From NCBI RefSeq assembly GCF_000373585.1, contig NZ_KB891918.1:92124-156123 (forward strand): DNA of 64,000 nt, given 5' to 3'. The notes under the pieces were generated by a model. The model saw only the letters and a list, made by a program, of their open reading frames with translations, was not told where the DNA came from and searched no databases. This document shows, piece after piece, positions 34,183-42,464 of the stretch. The position numbers and the translations under genes are program-made. Within the stretch, counting starts at the first letter, position 1, and each line of letters begins with the position of its first letter. The DNA is from Streptomyces sp. MspMP-M5 (GTDB taxonomy: Bacteria; Actinomycetota; Actinomycetes; Streptomycetales; Streptomycetaceae).

Positions 34183-34831
34183 TTAGCCGTAAATATTCTG
34201 GTTAATCGCGATTTCGCGTTTGATCTGCGCTGCGTCGGAGTCCCACTCGATGACGCCCTGCGGCCCGCCGTCCCCCTGCCTGTCCGCGGTGCCGTCGTCC
34301 GCGAGGCGGCTGATCGACCACTCCACGTAGTACTTCCCGGAGTCACATTCGATCCTCCGATCTGCCGAGATGGTTTCGCGGTGCGAGGGCTTGCAGCATC
34401 GCTTGGTCCCGATTTTGGCGACCCGGGCTGTCTCATACCTGCCGCCGCCAGACCATTGGTACTCCGAGTAGATGGTGGCGAACAGCCACACGGAGTGTTG
34501 GCCTCGCTGGGTGAGGGCAGCGCCGGAGACACCATTGGATGTCCAGATGTCGTACGCGAACTCGAACTCCGGCTCCCACCTAGCGGAGTTCAGGTCAGGC
34601 ACTTCCACGCCCCAAATGGGGCGACCCGAATGGTCCTTCTTATTCATCATCTGGTAACGGAGGCGTGGGCGGAATGTGAACTCGCCGCAGACCTTGTACC
34701 AGTCGTTCGAGGTCCACTCCGATTTGGATTGCTTCAGCTCAGGCATGAGTACCGCCTACCAGCAGCAGGGCCAGCGCGGTATGTCTGGCTGTCGTGGCCA
34801 TTCCGGCACGACAGGAAAGCATGCTGGACAT
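34183..34831 (-). pseudogene. Secreted hypothetical protein, frameshifted at its signal peptide
   Basis: A strong AAGGAGG at 34841-34847 precedes the ATG at 34831, which encodes a 30-residue peptide with a hydrophobic core (TALALLLVGGTHA), a good signal peptide, and then stops at 34741. A second frame begins inside that stop (CATGCCTGA) at 34746 and gives 187 residues with three Cys-bearing segments (KVCGEF, RCCKP, IECDS) and no signal. The two read as one secreted protein split by a one- or two-base shift between 34739 and 34755. Alternatively the 187-residue protein is made by itself through coupling. No domain is recognised. Confidence 0.6.
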
Positions 34832-35010
34832 CAAGATCCGCCTCCTTATGCGGTGAAACCGGAACAGATGTTTTTCCTTGGGGAGCACAAATGGGGCACC
34901 GAGCGCAAAAAATTCACTCGTTGGAACCCCACTCAAGCCTCTTCCAAGAAATCAACAGCATCCCGATGAGCTGCGACAAGCCCCCACCCCTTGTTTGGAG
35001 GTGAACCCCA

Positions 35011-35430
35011 ATGCCCCGAAGCCCCCGCCCCCGTGCTCTGTCCCCGGGGTGCCCCGAGCTGACCCGAGCCGGTGGACGCTTCGAGAAGCATCAGCGCGAG
35101 ACCGAGCGGCAGCGCGGGAAGGAGTCCTTTGTCCTGGCATGGCAGTAACCGGCGTTTGTGCCTACCTGGGGACTGGCCGGTTCGTCGCCTGTCCGTCCTG
35201 AAGCGGACAGGTTTCGGTGCGTGGCCGTCCGGCGGGACACGGGGGCGGTGTGCGGCGCCGGCCACGGACGTGGACCACGTCGTCCCGGGCGACGACCACG
35301 GCCGGCGAACCTTCAGGCGCTTTGTCGCTGGTGTCACGCGCGGAAGTCCAGCGCGGAGGGTGCTGCGGCGTGGCGGAGGCGGGTGTCCAGGCTGAGGCCG
35401 GTGGAGCGGCATCCGGGGGAACTGGCGTAA
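35011..35430 (+). pseudogene. Phage-type HNH endonuclease, multiple frameshifts
   Basis: Starts with a good GGAGG and the ATG at 35011 (PGCPELTRAGGRFEKHQRET), then hits a stop after SFVLAWQ at 35148. The rest of the family pattern is scattered: RLSVLKRTGF and ATDVDHVVPGDDHGR in frame 3, CVAVRRDTGAVCGA and NLQALCRWCHARKSSAEG in frame 1. At least three frame changes are needed, so the gene is dead. HNH genes of this kind sit beside phage terminase genes. Confidence 0.75.
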
Positions 35431-35466
35431 ATAGGCCACCCAGTTCTACGAGGAGATGCAGCCGAA

Positions 35467-35512
35467 CAGCCCCGAGGTCGGTGGGATGGTGTTCCCGTGC
35501 GGGCCTCGGGGC
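35467..35512 (-). terminator. Hairpin downstream of the EF-hand gene
   Basis: AGCCCCGAGG and CCTCGGGGCT form a perfect 10-bp inverted repeat around a 26-base loop, 20 bases after the EF-hand stop and 37 bases after the end of the HNH remnant. Confidence 0.6.
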
Positions 35513-35531
35513 TGATGAGTCATCGACGTTA

Positions 35532-35735
35532 TCACTTCACCATCTGCTGAAACTCATTGAAGTCAATGACCCGGTCATGGTTCGCATCTGCTTCCAAAGC
35601 GGCCTTGACCTTTTCCTTGAGCTTGCCTTGATGTCCTTCTCGCTTGAAGTGATTGGCCAGTTCAACGATGTTGATCTGACCATCTCGGTCAGTATCGATC
35701 TGGTCGAACAGTTCCTTCGCTTCGGTCTCGGTCAT
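35532..35735 (-). CDS. EF-hand calcium-binding protein (67 aa)
   Basis: ATG at 35735 with GAGAGGAAG upstream. Two EF-hand loops: DTDRDGQINIVEL (all canonical positions) and DANHDRVIDFNEF, in which Arg replaces the usual Gly at position 6. The whole protein is just this EF-hand pair, calmodulin-half-like and similar to streptomycete calerythrin-type small proteins. Low-GC codons contrast with the chromosome. It is intact and has its own terminator, unusual cargo for an integrative element. Confidence 0.88.
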   Translation of the reverse strand: MTETEAKELFDQIDTDRDGQINIVELANHFKREGHQGKLKEKVKAALEADANHDRVIDFNEFQQMVK

Positions 35736-36015
35736 GGCTTCCTCTCGTTAGCGAGCACCTGAAGATCACGGCTAACGGTAGAGTGGCAGAGCGCCTACGG
35801 AAATAACCTTCTAGGGTCGCCAATTCATCCTAATGAGGGATATTTGGTGGGTGCCTCATGCCAGCAGGGCCTGGCGGCTCGGAGCGCCCTCAGGGGCCGG
35901 GGCGCGGTGGTCGCTTAAATCCACGCATATTTGCGGGCGACTCACGGCCCTCACCTCTGGAGGTGCCGCCCCTGTATCTCGCGTGTTCAGCTCGCCGAGC
36001 TGGCGGTGAGCCTAC

Positions 36016-36402
36016 TCAGAAGCCGGTGACTGGCTGGCCAGTGAGTCGCTGAGCAACCTGCCACAGCATGCCACCCCGCGAAGCCTTTACGAGTACCTTG
36101 TCGCCGGGGCGGAGGATCTCTTCGAGGAGGGTCGCGGCGGTCTCGTTGTCAGCGACGAGAGCGATATCGGGGACGCCTGCGGCTCCCGCGGACAACACGA
36201 GCTGCTTCACGAGCTCGCCACCGACGCCAATCACCATGTCGATGCCGAACTCGCCAGCCATCCGGCCGACTTCACGGTGGGCATCAACGGCTTCGTCTCC
36301 CAGTTCGAGCATTTCACCGAGTACGGCGATCAGCCGTCCTCCCTCCGGCTGCGCCGGGTCGCCGGCCGTCTGGGGGGCGACGGAGGCGTCTGCCTCGGTC
36401 AT
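36016..36402 (-). CDS. MurF C-terminal-domain-only protein
   Basis: 128 residues, starting in the 4-base overlap with the C39-like gene. From residue 23 it is the Mur ligase C-terminal domain: RLIAVLGEMLELGDEAVDAHREVGR through ILRPGDKVLVKASRG. The ATP-binding central domain and UDP-MurNAc-binding domain are absent; residues 1-22 are a short Gln/Ala/Pro/Asp linker. Either an internal deletion removed about 330 residues or the stand-alone domain is functional. It is the last gene of the dapF-ddl-C39 operon. It cannot ligate by itself. Confidence 0.7.
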   Translation of the reverse strand: MTEADASVAPQTAGDPAQPEGGRLIAVLGEMLELGDEAVDAHREVGRMAGEFGIDMVIGVGGELVKQLVLSAGAAGVPDIALVADNETAATLLEEILRPGDKVLVKASRGGMLWQVAQRLTGQPVTGF

Positions 36403-36947
36403 GCGGAGTCTCCGTGGTTCAGGGGCGCAAAGGTGATCGCGCGCCCGGTGTACGAGTGGGCCAGGCGGCTAAGCAGGACGCGATCATGCGTCTGGCCCCA
36501 GGCGGAAGGATCGCGGAAGTGGATCGCCGGGTCCGGGCCGGCCTCGTACCCACGAAGGATGACGAGGTGGCCGCCGGAGCGGCCATCGTCGGGGAACTGC
36601 TCCGTCACAGACGCGATGAGCGGAGCGTCGTCGAGCTTGGAGAGCAACTCTTCGGCGGGCACGGGCTCGGCGCGAGACGGCACTCCGAGGTCACTTGCCA
36701 GACTCGCGATTCCCGCGTGGAGCGCTCCACGCGGGGTCAGAACCTCATACTTGACCGCGAGCTTCAGCAGTTCGGTGACTGTAGGGGCCTGGCGTCCGTA
36801 GGCGAGAAGGATCATCCGTAGCGACGCTAGGCCGCACGCCCGGTTGGACCAGTCGATCCTGTCCCCGAGTGCCCAACCTCCGTGTAGATCCCACTCGGAG
36901 GGGGTGATGAGCTGTCGGCACATGGGAACATCGTGGACGCGCGGCAC
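36399..36947 (-). CDS. C39/BtrH-like cysteine-peptidase-fold protein
   Basis: 182 residues from the GTG at 36947, with AGGAG upstream. Candidate triad: Cys in SNRACGLASLRMIL, His in GGHLVILRGYE, Asp in FRDPSAWG, spaced as in papain-like C39 peptidases. There is no ABC transporter domain, membrane segment or signal peptide, so it works in the cytoplasm, perhaps cutting or transferring a peptide. It starts 13 bases after the ATP-grasp gene's stop and overlaps the MurF-C gene by 4 bases. Confidence 0.72.
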   Translation of the reverse strand: MPRVHDVPMCRQLITPSEWDLHGGWALGDRIDWSNRACGLASLRMILLAYGRQAPTVTELLKLAVKYEVLTPRGALHAGIASLASDLGVPSRAEPVPAEELLSKLDDAPLIASVTEQFPDDGRSGGHLVILRGYEAGPDPAIHFRDPSAWGQTHDRVLLSRLAHSYTGRAITFAPLNHGDSA

Positions 36948-36959
36948 AGCGGCAGGCTC

Positions 36960-38052
36960 CTACGGCGAGACGGCAGCCTCCCGAGTCGCCGTGGTGCTGG
37001 AAAACACGGGAGTGGGCAGGGGGACATCGTACGGCGACCGGGCCAGGGCCTCGTGCAGCATTGCCAAGACGACGTCCGTGTGCGTGAGTCCGACCATCGC
37101 CGCCCCGACTGCGAAGTTGCTGTCACGGGACATGCCCGGCGTGCTGTTCACCTCCAAGGCGTACGCGTCGCCGTCCTCGGTGAGCATGAAGTCGATACGC
37201 GCCGAGCCTCGCAGTCCGATCCCCTCCCACAGGGTCTGGGCGTCTCTGGTGATCCTGTCCAGCACATCGGGTGCCAGCTCGGCGGCGCGGACGGTCACAG
37301 TGCCCTTGGACTCCACGTCGAGCTTGGTGTCGGCGTCGTAGAACTCGGCATCGGCCGCCTCGGTGGCGAGTGGGGGGGAAGGCGACGACCGAGCCGCCTG
37401 GAAGCGCCAGCATGCCCACGGTCAGCGGCGTACCGATCACGTAGTCCTCGATGAGCACGTGCACGCCCTCCTCGCCGGCGGCGTCCGCCAGGGCGCGGGG
37501 CAGCTCCATCGCATCGCGGACGAGAGTCATACCTACGCTGGACCCGCCGAGGGGTGGCTTCACCATGACGGTGCGCCCGTTCCAGTTCGCCGGGCCGCCG
37601 GACCAGACGCGCCAGCCGGGCGTGGGCACGCCGAGGGTCAGCATGACCCGCTTGCAAAGGATCTTGTCGGCGGCTACCGCGGATGCCCCGACGCCGCTGC
37701 CGCAGTAAGGCACGCGAAGGTAGTCGAGCAGGCCCTGCAACCGCCCGTCTTCACCGTACGGACCGTGCAGGTTCGAGAGGGCCACGTCGTACCCGGTGAG
37801 ATCCATGACGAAGTCCGGCTCGCACGGGTCGAGCACCTTCCATCGGGCGCCGATCTCTTCGAGGGCCCCGGCCAGGGCGGTGACGGATCGCTGTGCGACG
37901 GGGCACTTCGAGTGGTAAAGCCTGTCCTCGGGGGATACAGGCCCGTAGATAAGGGCGACACCGAGGTCCTGGCGGCTCTGCCCCCACTGTCGGAGTTCCT
38001 CAGTGGCTTTCTGCACCGCGAAGTCCGAACTCGGGCTGAGGAAGAGAGTCAT
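36960..38052 (-). pseudogene. D-Ala-D-Ala-ligase-like ATP-grasp protein, single-base frameshift
   Basis: The 5' part (38052 down to about 37378) has LSNLHGPYGEDGRLQGLLDYL and PYCGSGVGASAVAADK plus the ATP-grasp entry VMVKPPLGGSSVGM, all Ddl-like. The 3' part in another frame has SARIDFML and LEVNSTPGMSRDSNF, the Mg/ATP-binding end. The break coincides with a run of seven G at 37372-37378; six would restore one continuous frame of about 364 residues. Its start overlaps the dapF-like stop (ATGA). It is a decayed gene, a slippage switch or a sequencing artefact. It would join an acceptor to an amino acid such as D-Ala. Confidence 0.75.
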
Positions 38053-38849
38053 GCGAGCACCCCTTCGAAGGCGTTGGTGACGGGGCCGCCGACCCAGCGG
38101 GTTCGGTTCGGTCGGTCTTCATGCGGCCGGACCGTGAGTGGCTCCCCGGCCCGGTTGCGCACAGTGACGGCGCGCGGTGCTACGAGTCCGCGCATGGTGG
38201 CGACGACGACGGCCGCGACTGCCCCACTCCCGCACGAGAGGGTTTCCGACTCGACGCCGCGTTCGTAGGTGCGGACCTTCAGTGCCTGACGGCCGGCACG
38301 TTGAACGAAGTTGACGTTCGTCCCCAGTGGAGCGAGGTCGGGGTGGTGGCGGACGATGCGTCCGACGGTCACCGCGTCGATGACGTCCACGTCATCCACG
38401 ACGGCCACGACGTGCTCCGTGCCGGTGTGGGCGCTGTCGAACCACGTCGGCTTGCCGTTGATGACGGTCTGTAAGCAACGGGGGAGAATGTCGCCGATCT
38501 CGGCCGTGACCCACACCGAGTCGTCGAGCACGACCGCTTCGTGTGGCACTCCGACCATGCGAAGACTCATCTGCTGGAAGCCGTGATCGTGGTGCGCGGC
38601 CCAGGCGGAGCAGCGCAGAGCATTGCCGCACATGGTTGCGACCGAGCCGTCCGCGTTGAAGCAGGAGACATCCGCGACGGCGGGGTTGCCGCTGACCATT
38701 CTGCTGATGACCAGCCCGTCGGCGCCCACGCCGGTACGCCTGGCACACAGGCGTTCGGCCTCCTTGGGCCAGTCCCTGTCGGCGTCCGGTTCGATGTCGG
38801 AGAGGAGGACGAAGTCGTTTCCTGCGCCGTGAATCTTGCGGAAGCGCAT
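38049..38849 (-). CDS. Diaminopimelate-epimerase-family protein
   Basis: 266 residues, ATG at 38849 with GAGGAG upstream. Both catalytic cysteines are visible: MCGNALRC (base 1) and ETLSCGSGAVA (base 2), the DapF two-base racemisation signature, plus MRFRKIHGAGNDFVLL at the start. It isomerises the LL to meso form of diaminopimelate or a similar amino acid. As a member of a plasmid-like cargo operon it is a second copy, not the housekeeping enzyme. It is coupled to the ATP-grasp gene. Confidence 0.88.
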   Translation of the reverse strand: MRFRKIHGAGNDFVLLSDIEPDADRDWPKEAERLCARRTGVGADGLVISRMVSGNPAVADVSCFNADGSVATMCGNALRCSAWAAHHDHGFQQMSLRMVGVPHEAVVLDDSVWVTAEIGDILPRCLQTVINGKPTWFDSAHTGTEHVVAVVDDVDVIDAVTVGRIVRHHPDLAPLGTNVNFVQRAGRQALKVRTYERGVESETLSCGSGAVAAVVVATMRGLVAPRAVTVRNRAGEPLTVRPHEDRPNRTRWVGGPVTNAFEGVLA

Positions 38850-39021
38850 GGCGAAGCTCCTCGCGTGGTGAGGTGAGATGGTTGGTGCAACGCCCGAGTT
38901 GGGCTGCGGTCAGGGGTGTTCGAGGGGCCGGTAAGTGGTTTGGGCCTCTCGCGGTTTGCCGTTCAGAAAGATGAAGTCGCCGACACGGACGTCAGTCGGC
39001 GGCCTTGTAGCTGGCACCGGC

Positions 39022-39564
39022 TCATCGGGTTCCGATCAAATGGCGTTCCACGCGGCTGCGGACTGAGGGAATGCCGATCTCGGCAAGGGGCACCCAGGCC
39101 GCCGCGCCCATGTCGATCATTGAAGGAAAGACCGCACCCGAGTGAGCCCGGAAGAGGTAGCGAATGCCGACCCGCAGTCGAGGTCCGTACCTGTGGCGGC
39201 CGGGCACGGTCACGTCGACCAGGAAGGGCCCTTCGGCACCGGGCTGCGTCCATACGTCGAGAGGGCCAACCTCCTCAGCCAGAAGGCGAAGCGCTGCCCC
39301 GCGGAGGGAGCCGTCCTGTGCTTGCGGCTCAGCCTCCGCGAGTGCGTAGCCTCCCTCGTGTCGCAGGCAAAGGACGTGGTGGCGCTCATCGACCACAACG
39401 GCCCCCGTCATGACGACGGGGCAGCGCTGGTCGTGAGTGCAGGCTCGGCGCCGCGAGTGATCGAGCGCAGCGTCATAAACAGGCATCAACGCCATTTGCT
39501 CGGCCGGGTGTTCGTGGATGTAGTGGGACAGTTCACGGATGATCTGGTCTTCTCCGATAGTCAC
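39022..39564 (-). CDS. Nudix-like hydrolase with a degenerate box
   Basis: 180 residues from the GTG at 39564, overlapping the preceding stop by 4 bases (GTGA). CPVVMTGAVVVDERHHVLCLRH and the later strand pattern match the Nudix fold, and LRLLAEEVGPL is the expected second half of the Nudix box, but the upstream catalytic Glu positions are changed (GSLRGAALRLLAEE). It may bind rather than hydrolyse. It stands 172 bases upstream of the dapF-like gene. Confidence 0.62.
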   Translation of the reverse strand: MTIGEDQIIRELSHYIHEHPAEQMALMPVYDAALDHSRRRACTHDQRCPVVMTGAVVVDERHHVLCLRHEGGYALAEAEPQAQDGSLRGAALRLLAEEVGPLDVWTQPGAEGPFLVDVTVPGRHRYGPRLRVGIRYLFRAHSGAVFPSMIDMGAAAWVPLAEIGIPSVRSRVERHLIGTR

Positions 39565-39947
39565 GGCGCATCCAGCCCGTTCCGCTCGGAGTAGATCCAC
39601 AACAGTCGACGAGTCAGAAGCGCTACATCGCGGAGGTGCAGGAAATTCCCGAAGGTAGGCGTTTCGGCGTTCGGTCGATTCGTGAGGTCAACGAGCCTGG
39701 TCCCCTTGCGAACCAAATCCCGCACGTCGCTGTCGTCTTCGGCACCCAGGTCTTCGGCGAGCAGGTGGTTCAGCTCCTTGGCGATTCTCGGCAAGTGCTG
39801 GTCCATCGCCGCGCGAGTTGTGGTCCCCATCCGCAGGCTGAGGACGGAATCAGTGTGCGATGAGATCGAATCCACGTCGATGGGGAAGTCATCGGCCTCA
39901 GATTGGTCGGCCAACTCCATCGCCTTGCCCGTACTTGCCACTGTCAT
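39561..39947 (-). CDS. DUF6415-like hypothetical protein
   Basis: 128 residues, ATG at 39947 with GGAGGGG upstream. Mainly helical, with MDQHLPRIAKELNHLLAEDL and LRDVALLTRRLLWIYSE; the layout resembles DUF6415, streptomycete proteins near natural-product loci, but the match is tentative. Coupled to the Nudix-like gene by GTGA. An AACTTGCCAGG motif lies about 85 bases upstream. Confidence 0.5.
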   Translation of the reverse strand: MTVASTGKAMELADQSEADDFPIDVDSISSHTDSVLSLRMGTTTRAAMDQHLPRIAKELNHLLAEDLGAEDDSDVRDLVRKGTRLVDLTNRPNAETPTFGNFLHLRDVALLTRRLLWIYSERNGLDAP

Positions 39948-40028
39948 CACCGGCCCCTCCGGAGCACGTCTTCAGCCGTGCCGATAAAACTAGGAAGGGG
40001 GAGGGGTGAGGCTCCAGGAGTGTGCCGG

Positions 40029-40039
40029 AACTTGCCAGG
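40029..40039. promoter_or_regulatory. Candidate operator shared with the triad promoter
   Basis: AACTTGCCAGG, identical to 41717-41727. It lies in the gap before the DUF6415-like gene, just downstream of the XRE regulator's stop. A shared 11-mer in front of the two leftward transcription units suggests a binding site of the element's XRE regulator. Confidence 0.5.
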
Positions 40040-40042
40040 CGT

Positions 40043-40888
40043 TCACCCTAGAGATTCGATGGCAGCGGTGATGAGTTCACGCGCAGCGGGGCCGTAGACG
40101 GCAAGTTCGGCCAGCTCGCCGAAGGTCTTGGCATACATGGCAAGTTCGCGCTTCTGTACGACTGTGAGGTGAGCCGAGATCAGTTCGACGTTCACCAACT
40201 CGTCGTCGTACAGGAAGAATCCTTCGACCGGCCACAGGCCCGAACGGTCGGCGTCCTGGGGGATGATGCCGAGGCTCACTGAAGGGAGTGCCATGACGCT
40301 GAGTAGATAGCCGAGTTGGCCAGCCATTACATCCGTGCCGCCGATGCGATACCGCAGGACACTTTCTTCCAGGATGATGGCGAACTTGTGCTTGCCGTAC
40401 ACGATCTGTTGCTTCTCGACGCGCACTTTGACGGCGGCCGGCACGTCGTCGATGAGTCCTCGGCGGTCGCGAATGGAGGTCAGAAGCGCGGTGATGTACG
40501 AGGCCGTCTGTACCGGGCCGGGAATGAGCCATGGCGAGTAGATGCGAAAGCGCTCGGTGCGCTCCCAGAGGGAAACAACGGATTCCTGCGCCCACTTGAG
40601 GCCGTGGCGCTCCATCTTGGGCCACTCGACATACATGCCTTCGATTCCGCGGGCTGTCGAGATCAGGTCCTCTGCTTGGTCCTCCACGCCGCACGCGGTG
40701 CACCAGTCGCGAAGGTCGCGCTCCGAGGGCGATCGGGTGCCGCTCTCGAAGCGCGAAGCCTTCGACTCGTGCCAGCCCAAGCTGTGAGCCAGCGCTCGCT
40801 TGGTGAGTCCGGCTGCTTGCCGGAGTTCGGCCAGGCGTTGCCCGAGCGCCTGGCGGGCTTCCTCGACGCTTGAAGATGGCGATGTCAT
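40043..40888 (-). CDS. XRE-family regulator with DUF5753 (triad copy 2, on the element)
   Basis: 281 residues, ATG at 40888. Helix-turn-helix at residues 15-65 (LGQRLAELRQAAGLTKRALA then WHESKASRFESG), followed by the DUF5753 domain (YSPWLIPGPVQTASYITALL). It is third in the triad with the DUF6879 and small proteins, as at 9769-8235. It is the probable regulator of the element's operons via AACTTGCCAGG sites (inference). Confidence 0.88.
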   Translation of the reverse strand: MTSPSSSVEEARQALGQRLAELRQAAGLTKRALAHSLGWHESKASRFESGTRSPSERDLRDWCTACGVEDQAEDLISTARGIEGMYVEWPKMERHGLKWAQESVVSLWERTERFRIYSPWLIPGPVQTASYITALLTSIRDRRGLIDDVPAAVKVRVEKQQIVYGKHKFAIILEESVLRYRIGGTDVMAGQLGYLLSVMALPSVSLGIIPQDADRSGLWPVEGFFLYDDELVNVELISAHLTVVQKRELAMYAKTFGELAELAVYGPAARELITAAIESLG

Positions 40889-40915
40889 GTCGGCGTGGCA
40901 GTGCTGTTCGGACTG

Positions 40916-41428
40916 TTAGGCCAACTCGAACTCTGCGTGCGGAGTTGCCCGCTTCCACACGGCCTCGAAGGCCGACTCGCAGAGCTTCGCTACCTCCGGG
41001 TCTTCCGTGAGTTCGAGCTCCATGTTCTCGCCCTCGCCGTCGAAGTAGTTGACGAGAACGAGGCTGGAGTCGAACACCCAGAAGTCGTTGCCTGGAAGCG
41101 CGATGTCGGTCGCCTGGCGTCGTGAGAGCCACCGCACGCTTTCGCCGGCAGCGATGTTCAGCCCGTCCGTCACGTCGTACTCGAAGCGGATGTACTCGCT
41201 GACCGGTGTTGAAACGATGCGGGCGCGTCGAACCTCGACGCCACGTGACGTTGCCTCCGTGACGATGGTGTGCCAGTCGGCCCAGCGTTCAGCCGGGTCG
41301 AGGGCCACTCCGGCCTTCCAGTCGATGAAGGCCGGGTCCGACTTCATGTAGGCGTCACGCATCTCCAGGTGGACAGCGGTCCTCTGGCAGTCGCGGAACA
41401 GCTCCTCAAACGTCGGGGTCCTCGTCAC
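40916..41428 (-). CDS. DUF6879 family protein (triad copy 2, on the element)
   Basis: 170 residues from the GTG at 41428, overlapping the preceding gene by 23 bases. VRRARIVSTPVSEYIRFEY, DFWVFD and LVLVNYFDGEG match the first copy at 9055 at the same positions. Partner of the XRE regulator by context. No activity is known. Confidence 0.85.
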   Translation of the reverse strand: MTRTPTFEELFRDCQRTAVHLEMRDAYMKSDPAFIDWKAGVALDPAERWADWHTIVTEATSRGVEVRRARIVSTPVSEYIRFEYDVTDGLNIAAGESVRWLSRRQATDIALPGNDFWVFDSSLVLVNYFDGEGENMELELTEDPEVAKLCESAFEAVWKRATPHAEFELA

Positions 41429-41636
41429 GCTTCTTCACCTCCAGGAAGAACTGCACCATGCGTCGGGGGATCTCCACCACGTCCTCGTGACCGGGGATGT
41501 CCATCTTCCCGAGACGCTCCTCGTCCTCCACCTTCCACCCCTGCACGAGGTAGGTGTCCTTCTCTTCGTCGAGGTAGACGGTGGGGGAGCCGCCGCTCGG
41601 GCTTTCCGGGTCCTTACCGAGCTTAATCAGGGCCAT
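41406..41636 (-). CDS. Small protein heading the second triad (76 aa)
   Basis: ATG at 41636 with GAGGAGG 5 bases upstream; longer frames to 41732 lack a site. The product is acidic, with PTVYLDEEKDTYLVQGWKVED and EDVVEIPRRMVQFFLE. The shared end (V-x-IP then a helix) and its position parallel the 68-residue protein at 9563, so the two are likely the same family in structure. Overlaps the DUF6879 gene. Confidence 0.68.
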   Translation of the reverse strand: MALIKLGKDPESPSGGSPTVYLDEEKDTYLVQGWKVEDEERLGKMDIPGHEDVVEIPRRMVQFFLEVKKRDEDPDV

Positions 41637-41706
41637 GATGACCTCCTCGCGTGCCGGTAACGAATGCTGTGCCAGAGCTTGCCCGCGACCGTCTGCCAGA
41701 GCGAGG

Positions 41707-41727
41707 AACTTGCCCAAACTTGCCAGG
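41707..41727. promoter_or_regulatory. Tandem AACTTGCC motifs upstream of the triad
   Basis: AACTTGCC (41707) and AACTTGCCAGG (41717) are direct repeats 10 bases apart, one helical turn, about 70 bases before the small gene's start. The same 11-mer recurs at 40029. Good candidates for the XRE regulator's binding sites. Confidence 0.55.
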
Positions 41728-41970
41728 GACACGGAAGTTGACCCTTCGTTGCCTAGATCACGGCGGCCAGGGGCGACCAGCCGCGAGGTATCAGAACTGG
41801 CCTGAACCGATCGTTCTCCACCTTTCCCCGGTGGGTTGATGCGACCCTCTCTTCACGTGTGGCCGCATCGCCCGATCACGGCTCAAGCCGCGTCTTGCTC
41901 GTTTAGTCCGTCCTACCCGTCGATGTACTCCTGCCCGTTCAAGCATGCGGCGATCTTGCCCACGGCACGC

Positions 41971-42455
41971 TCACAGCGATAAGCGATAGCGGACGGTACG
42001 TCCTGTAACGCCCTGAAGCATTCCGGATCCGTCGTCCGACAAGTCGGCCCCGTACCGCAGAACGAGGGCATGGCGCTCGCCGAGCGAGAGCGGGGCCATC
42101 GCCTACCCCTGCCGGATGTCGGCCAGGTGGGCGAACAGCGTGCTGGCAGCCTTGGGGGCGGTGGCGGCCTTGGGCATGTCGGCATCGGGGGCGGTTGGGT
42201 TCCTGATCCCATAAGCGACCTCCTGGTCCCAGACGGCCGGGAGGAGATGCTCGACGAGGCGTCGGTCGTACGCTGCCACTGGCCGCTCCTCTCCGCCCGC
42301 AGTTGGACAGCCTCGTACGAGACGTGTGCGGCCCGGTGCTTGGCCTCGGTCAGCCAGCGGTCGCGAAGCCGCTGGGTGAGCCAGCGATGCAGTAGGCCGG
42401 GCCCGGCGTCCGCGAGGATGTGGCGGACCTGGACTGCACGCTCGGCGATGACCAA
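41971..42455 (-). pseudogene. Broken gene of unknown family
   Basis: A TTG at 42455 with AAGGAGG 5 bases upstream starts LTEAKHRAAHVSYEAVQLRA, which continues after a frameshift near 42290 as YDRRLVEHLLPAVWDQEVAY and ends at 42103. A 42-residue frame follows from the ATG at 42099 (GERHALVLRYGADLSDD, then GVTGRTVRYRLSL, helix-turn-helix-like). Two or three fragments probably belong to old element genes. No function can be given. Confidence 0.5.
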
Positions 42456-42464
42456 GACCGCCTC

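Noticed and set aside
35158..35430. Separate 90-residue protein
   Set aside because: It is the C-terminal piece of the frameshifted HNH endonuclease starting at 35011.
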